Shown here in pieces: positions 23,241-31,383 of a DNA stretch of 64,000 bases (its first letter is position 1; each line of letters begins with the position of its first letter). Position numbers and translations under genes: made by a program. Source of the DNA: Polycyclovorans algicola TG408. Its GTDB lineage: Bacteria > Pseudomonadota > Gammaproteobacteria > Nevskiales > Nevskiaceae. Under the pieces are notes generated by a model that saw nothing but the letters and a program-made list of their open reading frames with translations, was not told where the DNA came from and searched no databases. The DNA lies in NCBI RefSeq assembly GCF_000711245.1, contig NZ_JOMH01000001.1, positions 1,792,830-1,856,829 of the forward strand, written 5' to 3'.

Positions 23241-25997
23241 ATGCAAGAAATGCGCATTGATCAAGCAGGCCGGACGCGCCTAACACGCGGTTTCTGGGCG
23301 GTAACGTTGCTGTTGTCCTTGATGACGCCGCTGCACGTTGCGGCGCAGGGCGGTGCAGCCGCCGGTCTAAGCGGCCTGTCGCAGTCCGATATTCAGGCGC
23401 TGAGCGAGAAATACCGTGATCCGAATGCCGCTCAGGCCATGCCCTCCGGGCTGGGTCAGACTGGCGATCGTTCGTCGATGGGCTCTGCCGCGGTCAACGG
23501 CGGCTACGGCGACCCGCGGTTGGGCTCGGCGCAGGCACCACGGGATGCAACGCAGCCAATGGATGAGCCCCGGGTGGTCGAAGCGGGCATCGGCGTCATT
23601 GTCGAGTTGACCCAGCAGCCGGATGAGGATGAGCCGCGTACGAGCGCCCCGCGTGACGATCAGGCGCCGCCGGTCAAACGCATCTATGTGGTGCCTAACA
23701 ATCAGGGCCAGATCAATCTGGACGCGTTTGGGCGCTACGAAGTGATGGGCTATAGCGCGGACGAGATCGTCGCGCGGTTGTCGGTCGACCCCAGGCTGTC
23801 GAACTACGACATCTCGGTCATGTTGTTGCCGGCAGACACCGTGAGCGTCAATCGGCTTCGCCCGTTTGGCTCTGACGTGTTTGGCCACGAAAACATTGTC
23901 GGGCGCAATATCAATGAAAACTTGGTGCCGCCACCGGGCTATGTGTATGGGCCGGGCGACTCGTTCATTGTTCAGTACTACGGTAAAACCAACTCCGTTT
24001 ATGAGTTGACGGTTCTGCGCGATGGGCGCATCAACCTGCCCGAGCTGGGCCCGATCACCGTGGCCGGAATGACCTTTGACGACATTCGCGATGCGATCAG
24101 TCAGAAGGTTTCCGAAGGGCTGATCGGGGTCAACACCAGCATTTCGGTCGGCGCGCTGCGGTCGATTGGTGTTCTGGCGCTGGGCGAGTTTGCCTCGCCC
24201 GGGCCGGTGTCGGTGCCTGCCGGCGCCTCCATCATCGACGTGATCATCGCTGCGGGCGGTCTGCTCGACACCGCGTCCTACCGGAAGATTTCAATACGGC
24301 GTGGCGGGTCGCTGGTGCGGTCAATCGACCTCTATGACGTGCTGACCAGCAGCCGGAATGTGGGCGACCTTCAGGTCATGCAGGAGGACGTGGTGATCGT
24401 GCATCCGGCCGGGCCACGCATCAGCGTGTTGGGTGAGGTGCGCAAGCCGGCGCTTTACGAGCTCGACGGTGCGCCGTCGGTTGAGCAGGTGGTTGGTATG
24501 GCAGGCGGGCTGTCAGACAACGCCGCGGGCGGCTTTTCGATTGAGCGACTGAATGAGCGCGGTGAGACTGATCTGGTCACCGGTAATCTGCGTGGTGCCG
24601 ATGGCGACTTGCGGTTGCAGCGTGGCGATGTGGTCCGGGTGGATCGCGCCCTGAGCCGGCGTGATAACGCGGTGGTGCTGTCGGGACATTTCGAAAACCC
24701 CGGCTACCGTGAGTGGCGTCAAGGCATGACGGTGCTGGATGTGTTGCCTTCGATCCGGGAGTTTATGCCGCGTGCGGACCTCGGATATTTGCTGATCTTG
24801 CGCGAGTCCGGGCCTTCGCGAGAGATCAAGGTGCTGAGCGTCGACTACGCCAGTGTCGCCGCCGGTGACGGCGGCAATGTAACGCTGGAGGCGCGCGACG
24901 AGATTGTTGCGCTGCCGTTGGGCGAGCAGCGGACCATGGCCATGGAGCGCTTGTTGCTCAAGGTCAACGGTGCCGATGCGTTCCGGCAGCAGCCGACGGT
25001 GACCATTTCGGGCGCGGTGCGATTCCCGGGCGTGTATTTCTATGAAGAAGGCAGCTCGGTTGATTCGTTGATCCAGAAGGCAGGCGGACTGCTCGAATCG
25101 GCTTATGAAGACACTGCCGAGCTGGTGCGCTATTCAGTGGGCGACGACCGCGGTCGGCAGAACGTCAAGGCCAGCTTCTCACTGGCCGACGAGGCCGAGC
25201 GTACGTCGCTGAAACTGATGCCCGATGACGTGGTGAACATTTTCAGCATTCCCAACTGGACCGAGCCGATGTTCGTCGAGGTCAAGGGCGAAGTTCGCTT
25301 CCCGGGTCGCTACACGATCACCAAGGGCGAGCGCCTGAGCGACCTGCTGGAGCGGGTGGGCGGGGTCACCGATGAGGGTTATCTCAACGGTGCGGTGTTC
25401 CAGCGTGAACGGCTGAAGGAGCGTGAGCGTGAGGAGTTGGCACGGTTGCGGCAGAGGCTGAGTGATGACCTTCGCGCCATGGCGGTTCAGGTCGAGGCAT
25501 CGCCAGATGAACAAGAAGGCTTGATGACGGCGCGCAGGCTGCTGCAGGAGTCAGACGGCATGGAGCCAGTCGGCCGTTTGGTGATTGACTTTGATCAGGT
25601 TGCTGACGGTGGTTCGGACGATGTTCTGCTGAGCCCCGGCGACACGCTGGTGGTGCCGCCGAAGCTTGAGACGGTGTCGGTGATTGGCGAAGTGAACATG
25701 ACCATCAGCCATCGCTGGCGTGAAAACCGTACGGCCAAGGAGTATCTGGAGTTGTCCGGCGGGCTGACGCAACGGGCGGATAACGATCAGGTTTACGTGG
25801 TCCGCGCCAGTGGTGAAGTGCGTTCGCTGGACACCGGGTGGTTTGGCACGCCGCCGGAGATCAGGCCGGGTGACACCATCGTGGTGCCGCTGGACACGAC
25901 GGCCATTAGGCCCATGCAGTTGGCGCGCGACATCACGCAGATTCTGTCGCAGGTGGCGATCACTGTTGCGGCCTTCAATTCGGTCGGGGTGTTCTGA
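23241..25997 (+). CDS. Large Wza-like polysaccharide export protein with several SLBB domains
   Basis: A 918-residue exported protein. After a signal peptide (site near 'HVAAQ', residue 36) and a Pro/Gln/Asp-rich linker comes the Poly_export domain ('GYVYGPGDSFIVQYYGKTN', about residues 233-251). Several SLBB beta-grasp repeats follow, each with a 'V.V.GEV..PG' opening; one is 'TVTISGAVRFPGVYFYEEGSSV' near 590 and another 'MFVEVKGEVRFPGRYTITKG' near 675. A last hydrophobic segment ends the protein. It is about 2.5 times longer than E. coli Wza and lacks a lipobox. It is likely the outer-membrane channel for the polymer served by the yjb-type genes. No Wzc kinase is present in the window. ATG 23250 is an alternative start. 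Confidence 0.85.
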   Translation: MQEMRIDQAGRTRLTRGFWAVTLLLSLMTPLHVAAQGGAAAGLSGLSQSDIQALSEKYRDPNAAQAMPSGLGQTGDRSSMGSAAVNGGYGDPRLGSAQAPRDATQPMDEPRVVEAGIGVIVELTQQPDEDEPRTSAPRDDQAPPVKRIYVVPNNQGQINLDAFGRYEVMGYSADEIVARLSVDPRLSNYDISVMLLPADTVSVNRLRPFGSDVFGHENIVGRNINENLVPPPGYVYGPGDSFIVQYYGKTNSVYELTVLRDGRINLPELGPITVAGMTFDDIRDAISQKVSEGLIGVNTSISVGALRSIGVLALGEFASPGPVSVPAGASIIDVIIAAGGLLDTASYRKISIRRGGSLVRSIDLYDVLTSSRNVGDLQVMQEDVVIVHPAGPRISVLGEVRKPALYELDGAPSVEQVVGMAGGLSDNAAGGFSIERLNERGETDLVTGNLRGADGDLRLQRGDVVRVDRALSRRDNAVVLSGHFENPGYREWRQGMTVLDVLPSIREFMPRADLGYLLILRESGPSREIKVLSVDYASVAAGDGGNVTLEARDEIVALPLGEQRTMAMERLLLKVNGADAFRQQPTVTISGAVRFPGVYFYEEGSSVDSLIQKAGGLLESAYEDTAELVRYSVGDDRGRQNVKASFSLADEAERTSLKLMPDDVVNIFSIPNWTEPMFVEVKGEVRFPGRYTITKGERLSDLLERVGGVTDEGYLNGAVFQRERLKEREREELARLRQRLSDDLRAMAVQVEASPDEQEGLMTARRLLQESDGMEPVGRLVIDFDQVADGGSDDVLLSPGDTLVVPPKLETVSVIGEVNMTISHRWRENRTAKEYLELSGGLTQRADNDQVYVVRASGEVRSLDTGWFGTPPEIRPGDTIVVPLDTTAIRPMQLARDITQILSQVAITVAAFNSVGVF

Positions 25998-26022
25998 GCC
26001 TGCTCTTGGCCAGCGTGTGGGC

Positions 26023-28200
26023 GTGAGACGTCCGGGCTTTGGTGCCACGGGTTGGGTCCGGCATGTTGCCGCCGGGCTTTTGCTGGCCTCGCTGACGGTG
26101 CGTGCAGGGTCGTTGGTCGAGCCACGGTCGGAAGCGCCGACTTCGTTTCGCGGTGACCAGGTCGACACCTTGCACGGCGTGGGCCTTGCCGATCCGTACC
26201 GCTGGCTTGAGGACAGCGACAGCGCCGCCACGCGTGAATGGGTGGCGGCACAGAACGCCTACAGCGCCCCGCAGTTGGCTGCGCTGCCGGCGCGCGCCTG
26301 GTTTGAACAGCGCTTGACCGCACTTTGGCAACAACCGCGTCACAGCTTGCCGCAGCGTGTCGGCGACCGGATGTACTTCGAGTTCAGCGACGGCCGGCAA
26401 AACCAGCCGGTGCTGATGGTGCTGCAGACCGGCGAGACCGAGCCGCACGTGGTGCTCGATCCCAACCAACTGTCCGCCGATGGTCTGGTGTCGCTGGCGC
26501 AGTGGCGGGTTTCGCCGGACGGCAAGCGGCTGGCTTACGCGCTGTCAACGGCGGGGTCGGACTGGCAGCAGATCAACGTCATCAACCTGGCGGACGGCGC
26601 GAAGGTGTCGGGGCCACTGAAGCGGGTCAAGTTCTCGGGGTTGGCGTGGCTGCCCGACAGCTCGGGGCTTTATTACGCGCGTTATCCCGATCCGCCGGAG
26701 GGCGCTACCGACGACTTTGATCCGCTGACCCATCAGGCGCTTTACGTGCACCGGCTGGGCGAGCCGCAGTCGGCAGACCGGCAAATGTTTGCGCAGCCCG
26801 ATCATCCCGACCGCGGCTTTCATGGCGAAGTGACCGATGACGGCCGTTACCTGGTGGTCAGCGTGTGGCGTGGTGCCGCCAGCGAGAACGCGCTGATCAT
26901 CAAGCCGCTGTTTGACGATGTGCCGCCCTGGGATGCCGGTAACGCGACCGAAGTCGTCCCCAACTTCGAGGCGCAGTACACGCTGATCGGTAACGACGGG
27001 TCGGTGCTGTACTTCACCACCACCGCCGAGGCGCCGCGCGGCCGCGTGGTGGCCATTGACATGAACAACCCGGATGCGGGCTGGCAGTCGGTCATTCCGC
27101 AAGGTCGCGACACGCTGCAGTCGGCCGTACGTGCCGGGCCGTACTTGGTCACCCGCGTGATGCGCGACGCCACCCACGTGTTGCAGCGGCACGCGCTGGA
27201 TGGCACGCCCAAAGGCGCCCTGACCTTGCCCGGTATTGGCGCGGTCAGCGCGCTGGGCGGTGAAGCCGGTCGTGCCGAGGTGGATGTGGTCTACACCGCC
27301 TTCAACCAACCCGCCGTGCTGTTGTCGACCGATGTGACGCGCCGCGTTGACCGGCTGGCCCCGCTGTTTCCCGCTGAGCTGCCGTTTGACCCCGACCGAT
27401 TCGTCACCGAGCAGGTGTTTGTGACCAGCCGTGACGGAACGCGTGTGCCGATGTTCATCAGCCATCGCAAGGGGCTGGACCGCAGCGCGCCCAACGCCGT
27501 GCACCTTTACGGCTACGGGGGGTTCAATGTGGCGCTGACGCCGCACTTCTCGGCCGCCAACCTGGCGTGGATGGAGGCGGGCGGCGTTTACGCGGTCGCC
27601 AATTTGCGTGGCGGCGGCGAGTACGGTCGCGAGTGGCACCGTGCCGGCACCGGGGCCAACAAGCAGAACGTGTTTGACGATTTTATTTCGGCAGCGGGTT
27701 ACCTGATTGACCGCGGGTGGACGACCGCTTCGCAGTTGGCGATCAGTGGCCATTCCAACGGCGGTTTGCTGGTGGGCGCCGTGCTCAATCAGCAGCCGCG
27801 CCTGTTCGGTGCCGCCGTGGCAGGGGTCGGGGTGATGGACATGCTGCGCTTTCACCGCTTCACCATCGGCCGCGCCTGGACCGGCGACTACGGCTCGCCC
27901 GATGACCCGGACGACTTCAAGCACCTGCTGGCCTATTCGCCGCTGCACAACCTGAAGCCCGGCACCCGCTATCCGCCGGTGCTGATCACCACCGCCGATC
28001 ACGATGACCGTGTCGTGCCTGCCCACAGCTACAAATATGTCGCCGCCCTTCAGTGGGCCCAGGCCGGCCCCGCGCCCGCCTTGATCCGCATCGAAACCGA
28101 TGCCGGTCACGGCGCCGGCAAACCCCTCTCAAAGCGCATCGAAGAAGCCGCCGACCAGATGGCCTTCCTCGCCCACCATGTGGGCCTTGAAGCGCCCTGA
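26023..28200 (+). CDS. Exported prolyl oligopeptidase (S9A)
   Basis: A 725-residue serine peptidase. After a probable signal peptide (hydrophobic 'HVAAGLLLASLTVRAGS') comes the family start 'DPYRWLEDSDSAATREWVAAQN', then a seven-bladed propeller, then the hydrolase domain. 'ISGHSNGGLL' holds Ser 578, 'TADHDDRVVP' the Asp, and 'DAGHGAGKP' His 696. The nucleophile elbow has His where many S9A enzymes have Gly (GGSNGG). It cleaves short peptides after Pro, here in the periplasm. GTG 26023 is used; GTG 26017 is possible, and the open frame back to 25810 overlaps the wza-like gene and is not coding. The gene lies 25 bases after the wza-like gene, so it may be co-transcribed with it. Confidence 0.9.
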   Translation: MRRPGFGATGWVRHVAAGLLLASLTVRAGSLVEPRSEAPTSFRGDQVDTLHGVGLADPYRWLEDSDSAATREWVAAQNAYSAPQLAALPARAWFEQRLTALWQQPRHSLPQRVGDRMYFEFSDGRQNQPVLMVLQTGETEPHVVLDPNQLSADGLVSLAQWRVSPDGKRLAYALSTAGSDWQQINVINLADGAKVSGPLKRVKFSGLAWLPDSSGLYYARYPDPPEGATDDFDPLTHQALYVHRLGEPQSADRQMFAQPDHPDRGFHGEVTDDGRYLVVSVWRGAASENALIIKPLFDDVPPWDAGNATEVVPNFEAQYTLIGNDGSVLYFTTTAEAPRGRVVAIDMNNPDAGWQSVIPQGRDTLQSAVRAGPYLVTRVMRDATHVLQRHALDGTPKGALTLPGIGAVSALGGEAGRAEVDVVYTAFNQPAVLLSTDVTRRVDRLAPLFPAELPFDPDRFVTEQVFVTSRDGTRVPMFISHRKGLDRSAPNAVHLYGYGGFNVALTPHFSAANLAWMEAGGVYAVANLRGGGEYGREWHRAGTGANKQNVFDDFISAAGYLIDRGWTTASQLAISGHSNGGLLVGAVLNQQPRLFGAAVAGVGVMDMLRFHRFTIGRAWTGDYGSPDDPDDFKHLLAYSPLHNLKPGTRYPPVLITTADHDDRVVPAHSYKYVAALQWAQAGPAPALIRIETDAGHGAGKPLSKRIEEAADQMAFLAHHVGLEAP

Positions 28201-28207
28201 CGCAGTC

Positions 28208-28357
28208 GTAGGCTGGGTAGAGCCTGCGAAACCCAGCGGGGTTGGCCGGAGTCTGCTGGGTTTTCGCTACGCTGCAACCCAGCCTACGGGGGTTTTCCTA
28301 CCCGGCCTGCGGTTTCGTTGCATGGTTGTAGGCTGGGTAGAGTCGGCGAAACCCTGC
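28208..28357 (+). repeat. REP pair and one REP half copy
   Basis: At 28208-28287 a left arm GTAGGCTGGGT...GCGAAACCCAGC and a right arm GCTGGGTTTTCGC...ACCCAGCCTAC face each other and can fold as one long imperfect hairpin. At 28328-28357 a left arm alone recurs with changes. These match the units of the tandem array at 30.5-31.2 kb. They lie directly behind the peptidase gene and before the Fic gene. Confidence 0.85.
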
Positions 28358-28454
28358 GGGGTGCCCGAAGCCGTGCAGCAACTTGGCCGACAGCCCCGAA
28401 AGCGAAACCCGGTGGCCCTCAGTCTCGAGCCGCCTGCGGCGAATATTCATGATT

Positions 28455-28530
28455 ATCGCCGCATGATATGCGGTGATCCTCTGCAAGCGCGGTGATAATG
28501 CCGCATTATCTCCGCATGTATCGCGGCGAT
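28455..28530 (+). promoter_or_regulatory. Three palindromes around the fic start (candidate autoregulatory operator)
   Basis: ATCGCCGCAT-gat-ATGCGGTGAT at 28455-28477 is a near-perfect inverted repeat. GATAATGC-c-GCATTATC at 28494-28510 is a perfect 17-base palindrome. ATCTCCGC...GCGGCGAT at 28508-28530 is a third. All share the half-site CCGCAT/ATGCGG with ATC at the ends. They cover every possible start codon of the Fic gene, whose C terminus looks like a winged helix. Binding by the Fic protein itself is an inference. Confidence 0.6.
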
Positions 28531-29664
28531 TATAAGTACATCTGGCAGGCCACCGACTGGCCCAACTGGCGTTATGACCTCGCCGCGTTGGCGAGTCCCA
28601 TGGCCGAGGTGAGCCGTGCTCAGGGCCTGCTGCTGGGGCGACTCGCTGATGTTGGCTTGGTACTGCGCGATCAAGCTGCTTTGGCCACCCTCACCGAGGA
28701 CGTGGTGAAGACCAGCGAGATTGAGGGGGAGCAGCTCAATGTGGCGTCCGTACGCTCGTCCATCGCCAGGCGGTTGGGCGTGGACATCGGTGCCCTGGCG
28801 CCGGTGGATCGTCATGTCGAGGGTGTGGTGGAGATGGTGCTGGATGCCACCGCCCAATGCGACGCAACAGTATTGCGAGAGCGGTTGTTCGGTTGGCATG
28901 CCGCGCTGTTTCCGACGGGCTACGCGGGTCTCTCCAAGATCAGAGTCGGCGGCTGGCGCGATGACGTAGACGGCCCCATGCAGGTGGTCTCCGGTCCCAT
29001 CGGTCGCCCGAAGGTGCATTTCGAAGCACCGCCCGCCAGCGGGCTGGACGATGAGATGAACAAGTTCCTCGACTGGCTGAATGGCGCGTCGAGAGAGCCC
29101 GCACTGATCAAGGCCGGACTGGGCCATCTTTGGTTCGTGACGGTGCATCCGTTTGACGACGGAAACGGCCGTATCGCGCGAGCCATCGGTGATCTATTGC
29201 TGTCGCGCGCTGATGGCAGCCCGCAACGCTTTTACAGCATGTCCGCCCAGATCCAGCGGGAGCGCAAGGCCTACTACGACATTCTCGAGCGCACGCAGAA
29301 AGGCTCGATGGATGTCACGGAGTGGCTGGCGTGGTTTCTCGACACTCTGCATCGCGCAGTCGACCAGGCGCATCACACCCTGGACGCCGTACTGAGCAAA
29401 GCACGCTTCTGGCAACGCTGGGCAACAACCCCGCTGAATGAGCGCCAGCTAAAACTGCTGAATCGATTGCTCGACGGATTTGACGGCAAGCTCACCAGCA
29501 GCAAGTGGGCGGCCATCGCCAAGTGTTCGGCCGATACGGCGCTGCGAGACATCAATGATCTGTTGGACAAAGGTGTGCTGAGAAAACTAGAGGCGGGTGG
29601 GCGTAGCACCGGGTACACCCTTTGCGATGCAGCAGGGAAGCGAAGCGCTGGCTCCGTGCTGTGA
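28498..29664 (+). CDS. Fic-family protein with N-terminal DUF4172-like and C-terminal winged-helix parts
   Basis: About 388 residues. The N terminus 'YIWQATDWPNWRYD...RAQGLLLG' fits the DUF4172 domain found before many Fic domains. 'TSEIEGEQL' near residue 76 has the (S/T)xxxE(G/N) pattern of an inhibitory helix placed before the Fic core (class II). The Fic motif 'HPFDDGNGRIAR' is complete, with catalytic His at about 217, so AMP transfer should be possible once inhibition is released. Residues about 320-380 ('LTSSKWAAIAKCSADTALRDINDLLDKGVLRK') read as a winged helix. ATG 28498 is used; GTG 28492 and ATG 28516 are also in frame, and none has a good ribosome site. It stands alone between REP elements, with no antitoxin gene beside it. 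The target is unknown. Confidence 0.85.
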   Translation: MPHYLRMYRGDYKYIWQATDWPNWRYDLAALASPMAEVSRAQGLLLGRLADVGLVLRDQAALATLTEDVVKTSEIEGEQLNVASVRSSIARRLGVDIGALAPVDRHVEGVVEMVLDATAQCDATVLRERLFGWHAALFPTGYAGLSKIRVGGWRDDVDGPMQVVSGPIGRPKVHFEAPPASGLDDEMNKFLDWLNGASREPALIKAGLGHLWFVTVHPFDDGNGRIARAIGDLLLSRADGSPQRFYSMSAQIQRERKAYYDILERTQKGSMDVTEWLAWFLDTLHRAVDQAHHTLDAVLSKARFWQRWATTPLNERQLKLLNRLLDGFDGKLTSSKWAAIAKCSADTALRDINDLLDKGVLRKLEAGGRSTGYTLCDAAGKRSAGSVL

Positions 29665-29670
29665 GCCTTT

Positions 29671-29856
29671 CCCAGCGTTGAGGGTTGATCGAGAGGGATG
29701 CTGGGTTTTCGCTTCGCTACAACCCAGCCTACGGGGGCTTTCTTCAAACCGCTCATGGCGTCGATATGCGGTCGTAGGCTGGGTAGAGCTTGCGAAACCC
29801 AGCGGTGAGGTTGGCCAAGGCGTCCGGGGTTTCTGTTTCGCGGCAACCGGGCCTAC
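29671..29856 (+). repeat. REP elements upstream of the RAYT gene
   Basis: A partial unit at 29671-29742 (right arm 29700-29732) is followed by a left arm at 29774-29803 and a worn right arm ending at 29856. They are the same family as the downstream array, so the transposase gene is bracketed by its probable substrates. Confidence 0.8.
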
Positions 29857-29897
29857 GATGCCAGCGAGTGTTCCTCGTCCCCGCAAGGAGGCGTGCC

Positions 29898-30428
29898 ATG
29901 CGTCGCTACATTCGCAGCCGCAACGCCGCAGGTTGCTATTTTTTCACCGTCAATCTCTCCGATCGCCGCGGCAATGACCTGCTGGTGCGGAATATTGGGG
30001 CGCTTCGCGAGGCATTTCGTGATGTGCAACGCCGCCACCCGTTCACCGTTGATGCCGTTGTCATCCTGCCTGAACACCTGCACGTCATCTGGACGTTGCC
30101 ACCCAACGATGCCGATTTCTCTACCCGCTGGCGGCTGATCAAGTCTGGGTTCTCGCGCGCGCTGCCGCCGGGCGAGCGGGTCAACGCCAGCCGTGCACGT
30201 CGACAAGAGCGTGGCATTTGGCAGCGTCGATTTTGGGAGCACGCGATTCGCGATGAAGGCGATTGGCGTGCGCACGTTGATTACATTCATTACAACCCCG
30301 TCAAGCATGGCCATGCGACCCGGGCCGTGGATTGGCCGTATTCGAGCATTCACCGCCACATTCGCGAGGGGTTATGCATCCCCAATTGGGCGGTCGGCGC
30401 CGATATCCTCGCGATGGATCGAGAATGA
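29898..30428 (+). CDS. REP-associated tyrosine transposase (RAYT, Y1/HUH)
   Basis: A 176-residue Y1 transposase of the TnpA-REP group. 'GCYFFTVNLSDRR' is the N-terminal strand, 'PEHLHVIWTLP' holds the HUH metal site (His-Leu-His), 'ERGIWQRRFWEHAIRDE' is the family's central signature, and 'HVDYIHYNPVKHG' holds the catalytic Tyr. RAYTs are single-copy domesticated transposases thought to cut and spread REP hairpins. ATG 29898 has AAGGAGG seven bases upstream; the open frame to 29790 runs into REP sequence and is not used. The gene is intact and surrounded by matching REP pairs on both sides, so it probably drives this family in the genome. Confidence 0.92.
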   Translation: MRRYIRSRNAAGCYFFTVNLSDRRGNDLLVRNIGALREAFRDVQRRHPFTVDAVVILPEHLHVIWTLPPNDADFSTRWRLIKSGFSRALPPGERVNASRARRQERGIWQRRFWEHAIRDEGDWRAHVDYIHYNPVKHGHATRAVDWPYSSIHRHIREGLCIPNWAVGADILAMDRE

Positions 30429-30457
30429 TCCACTCGATTGGCCTGTTTCGCGCATTC

Positions 30458-31186
30458 GTAGGCTGGGTAGAGCCTGCGAAACCCAGCGTTGAGGGTGATC
30501 GAGGAGATGCTGGGTTTTCGCTTCGCTGCAACCCAGCCTACGGGGGCGTTCTCGAAACCAGCCGGGGTGTTGACGTGCGGTTGTAGGCTGGGTAGAGCCT
30601 GCGAAACCCAGCGGTGAGGGTTGATCGAGGAGATGCTGGGTTTTCGCTTCGCTGCAACCCAGCCTACGGGGGGCGCTCTCGAAACCAGCCGGGGTGTTGA
30701 TGTGTTGCCGTAGGCTGGATAGAGCCTGCGAAACCCAGCGTTGAGGGTGATCGAGGAGATGCTGGGTTTTCGCTTCGCTGCAACCCAGCCTACGGGGGCG
30801 TTCTCGAAACCAGCCGGGGTGTTGACGTGCGGTTGTAGGCTGGGTAGAGCCTGCGAAACCCAGCGGTGAGGGTTGATCGAGGAGATGCTGGGTTTTCGCT
30901 TCGCTGCAACCCAGCCTACGGGGGCGTTCTCGAAACCAGCCGGGGTGTTGACGTGCGGTTGTAGGCTGGGTAGAGCCTGCGAAACCCAGCGGTGAGGGTT
31001 GATCGAGGAGATGCTGGGTTTTCGCTTCGCTGCAACCCAGCCTACGGGGGCGTTCTCGAAACCAGCCGGGGTGTTGACGTACGGTTGTAGGCTGGGTAGA
31101 GCCTGCGAAACCCAGCGGTGAGGGTTGATCGAGGAGATGCTGGGTTTTCGCTTCGCTGCAACCCAGCCTACGGGGGGCGCTCTCGA
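30458..31186 (+). repeat. Six tandem REP-pair units of about 126 bases
   Basis: Units start at 30458, 30583, 30710, 30835, 30961 and 31087 (periods 125, 127, 125, 126, 126). Each holds the left arm GTAGGCTGGGTAGAGCCTGC, the inner CCCAGC, a spacer 'GAGGGTTGATCGAGGAGAT', the right arm ending ACCCAGCCTAC, and an outer spacer 'TTCTCGAAACCAGCCGGGG'. The units are nearly identical, indicating recent tandem growth. Each can fold as a cruciform or RNA hairpin. Unlike CRISPR, both the hairpins and the spacers repeat. The array ends about 65 bases from the tRNA-Asn gene. Confidence 0.95.
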
Positions 31187-31213
31187 GACCCGCGCGGCGC
31201 GTCAGCGGCGCAC

Positions 31214-31240
31214 AAAAAACCCAGCACTGGGCTGGGCTTT
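31214..31240 (-). terminator. Intrinsic terminator of tRNA-Asn
   Basis: Read on the minus strand, CCCAGC and GCTGGG (31220-31225 and 31231-31236) form a stem with a five-base loop, followed by six T. It lies 10 bases past the CCA end of the tRNA gene, as expected. Confidence 0.85.
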
Positions 31241-31250
31241 TCTGAGTAAG

Positions 31251-31326
<76 letters not shown>

Positions 31327-31383
31327 ACAGTTGGGGCGCGAAGTGTAGTCAACGCGACTCCGTGATGCAACGCTTTTTGTCGA

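Noticed and set aside
26545-28110. Long minus-strand open frame of 521 codons opposite the peptidase
   Set aside because: GC-rich antisense frame with His/Arg/Gly-rich random content; the plus strand codes for a complete S9A enzyme.
28498-29664. Fic/antitoxin (FicTA) toxin-antitoxin pair
   Set aside because: No small antitoxin gene precedes it; the inhibitory motif lies within the same protein.
30458-31186. Possible CRISPR array (regular repeats of about 126 bases)
   Set aside because: The spacers are as conserved as the repeats, the unit is far too long, each unit is an inverted repeat, and a RAYT gene rather than cas genes lies beside it.
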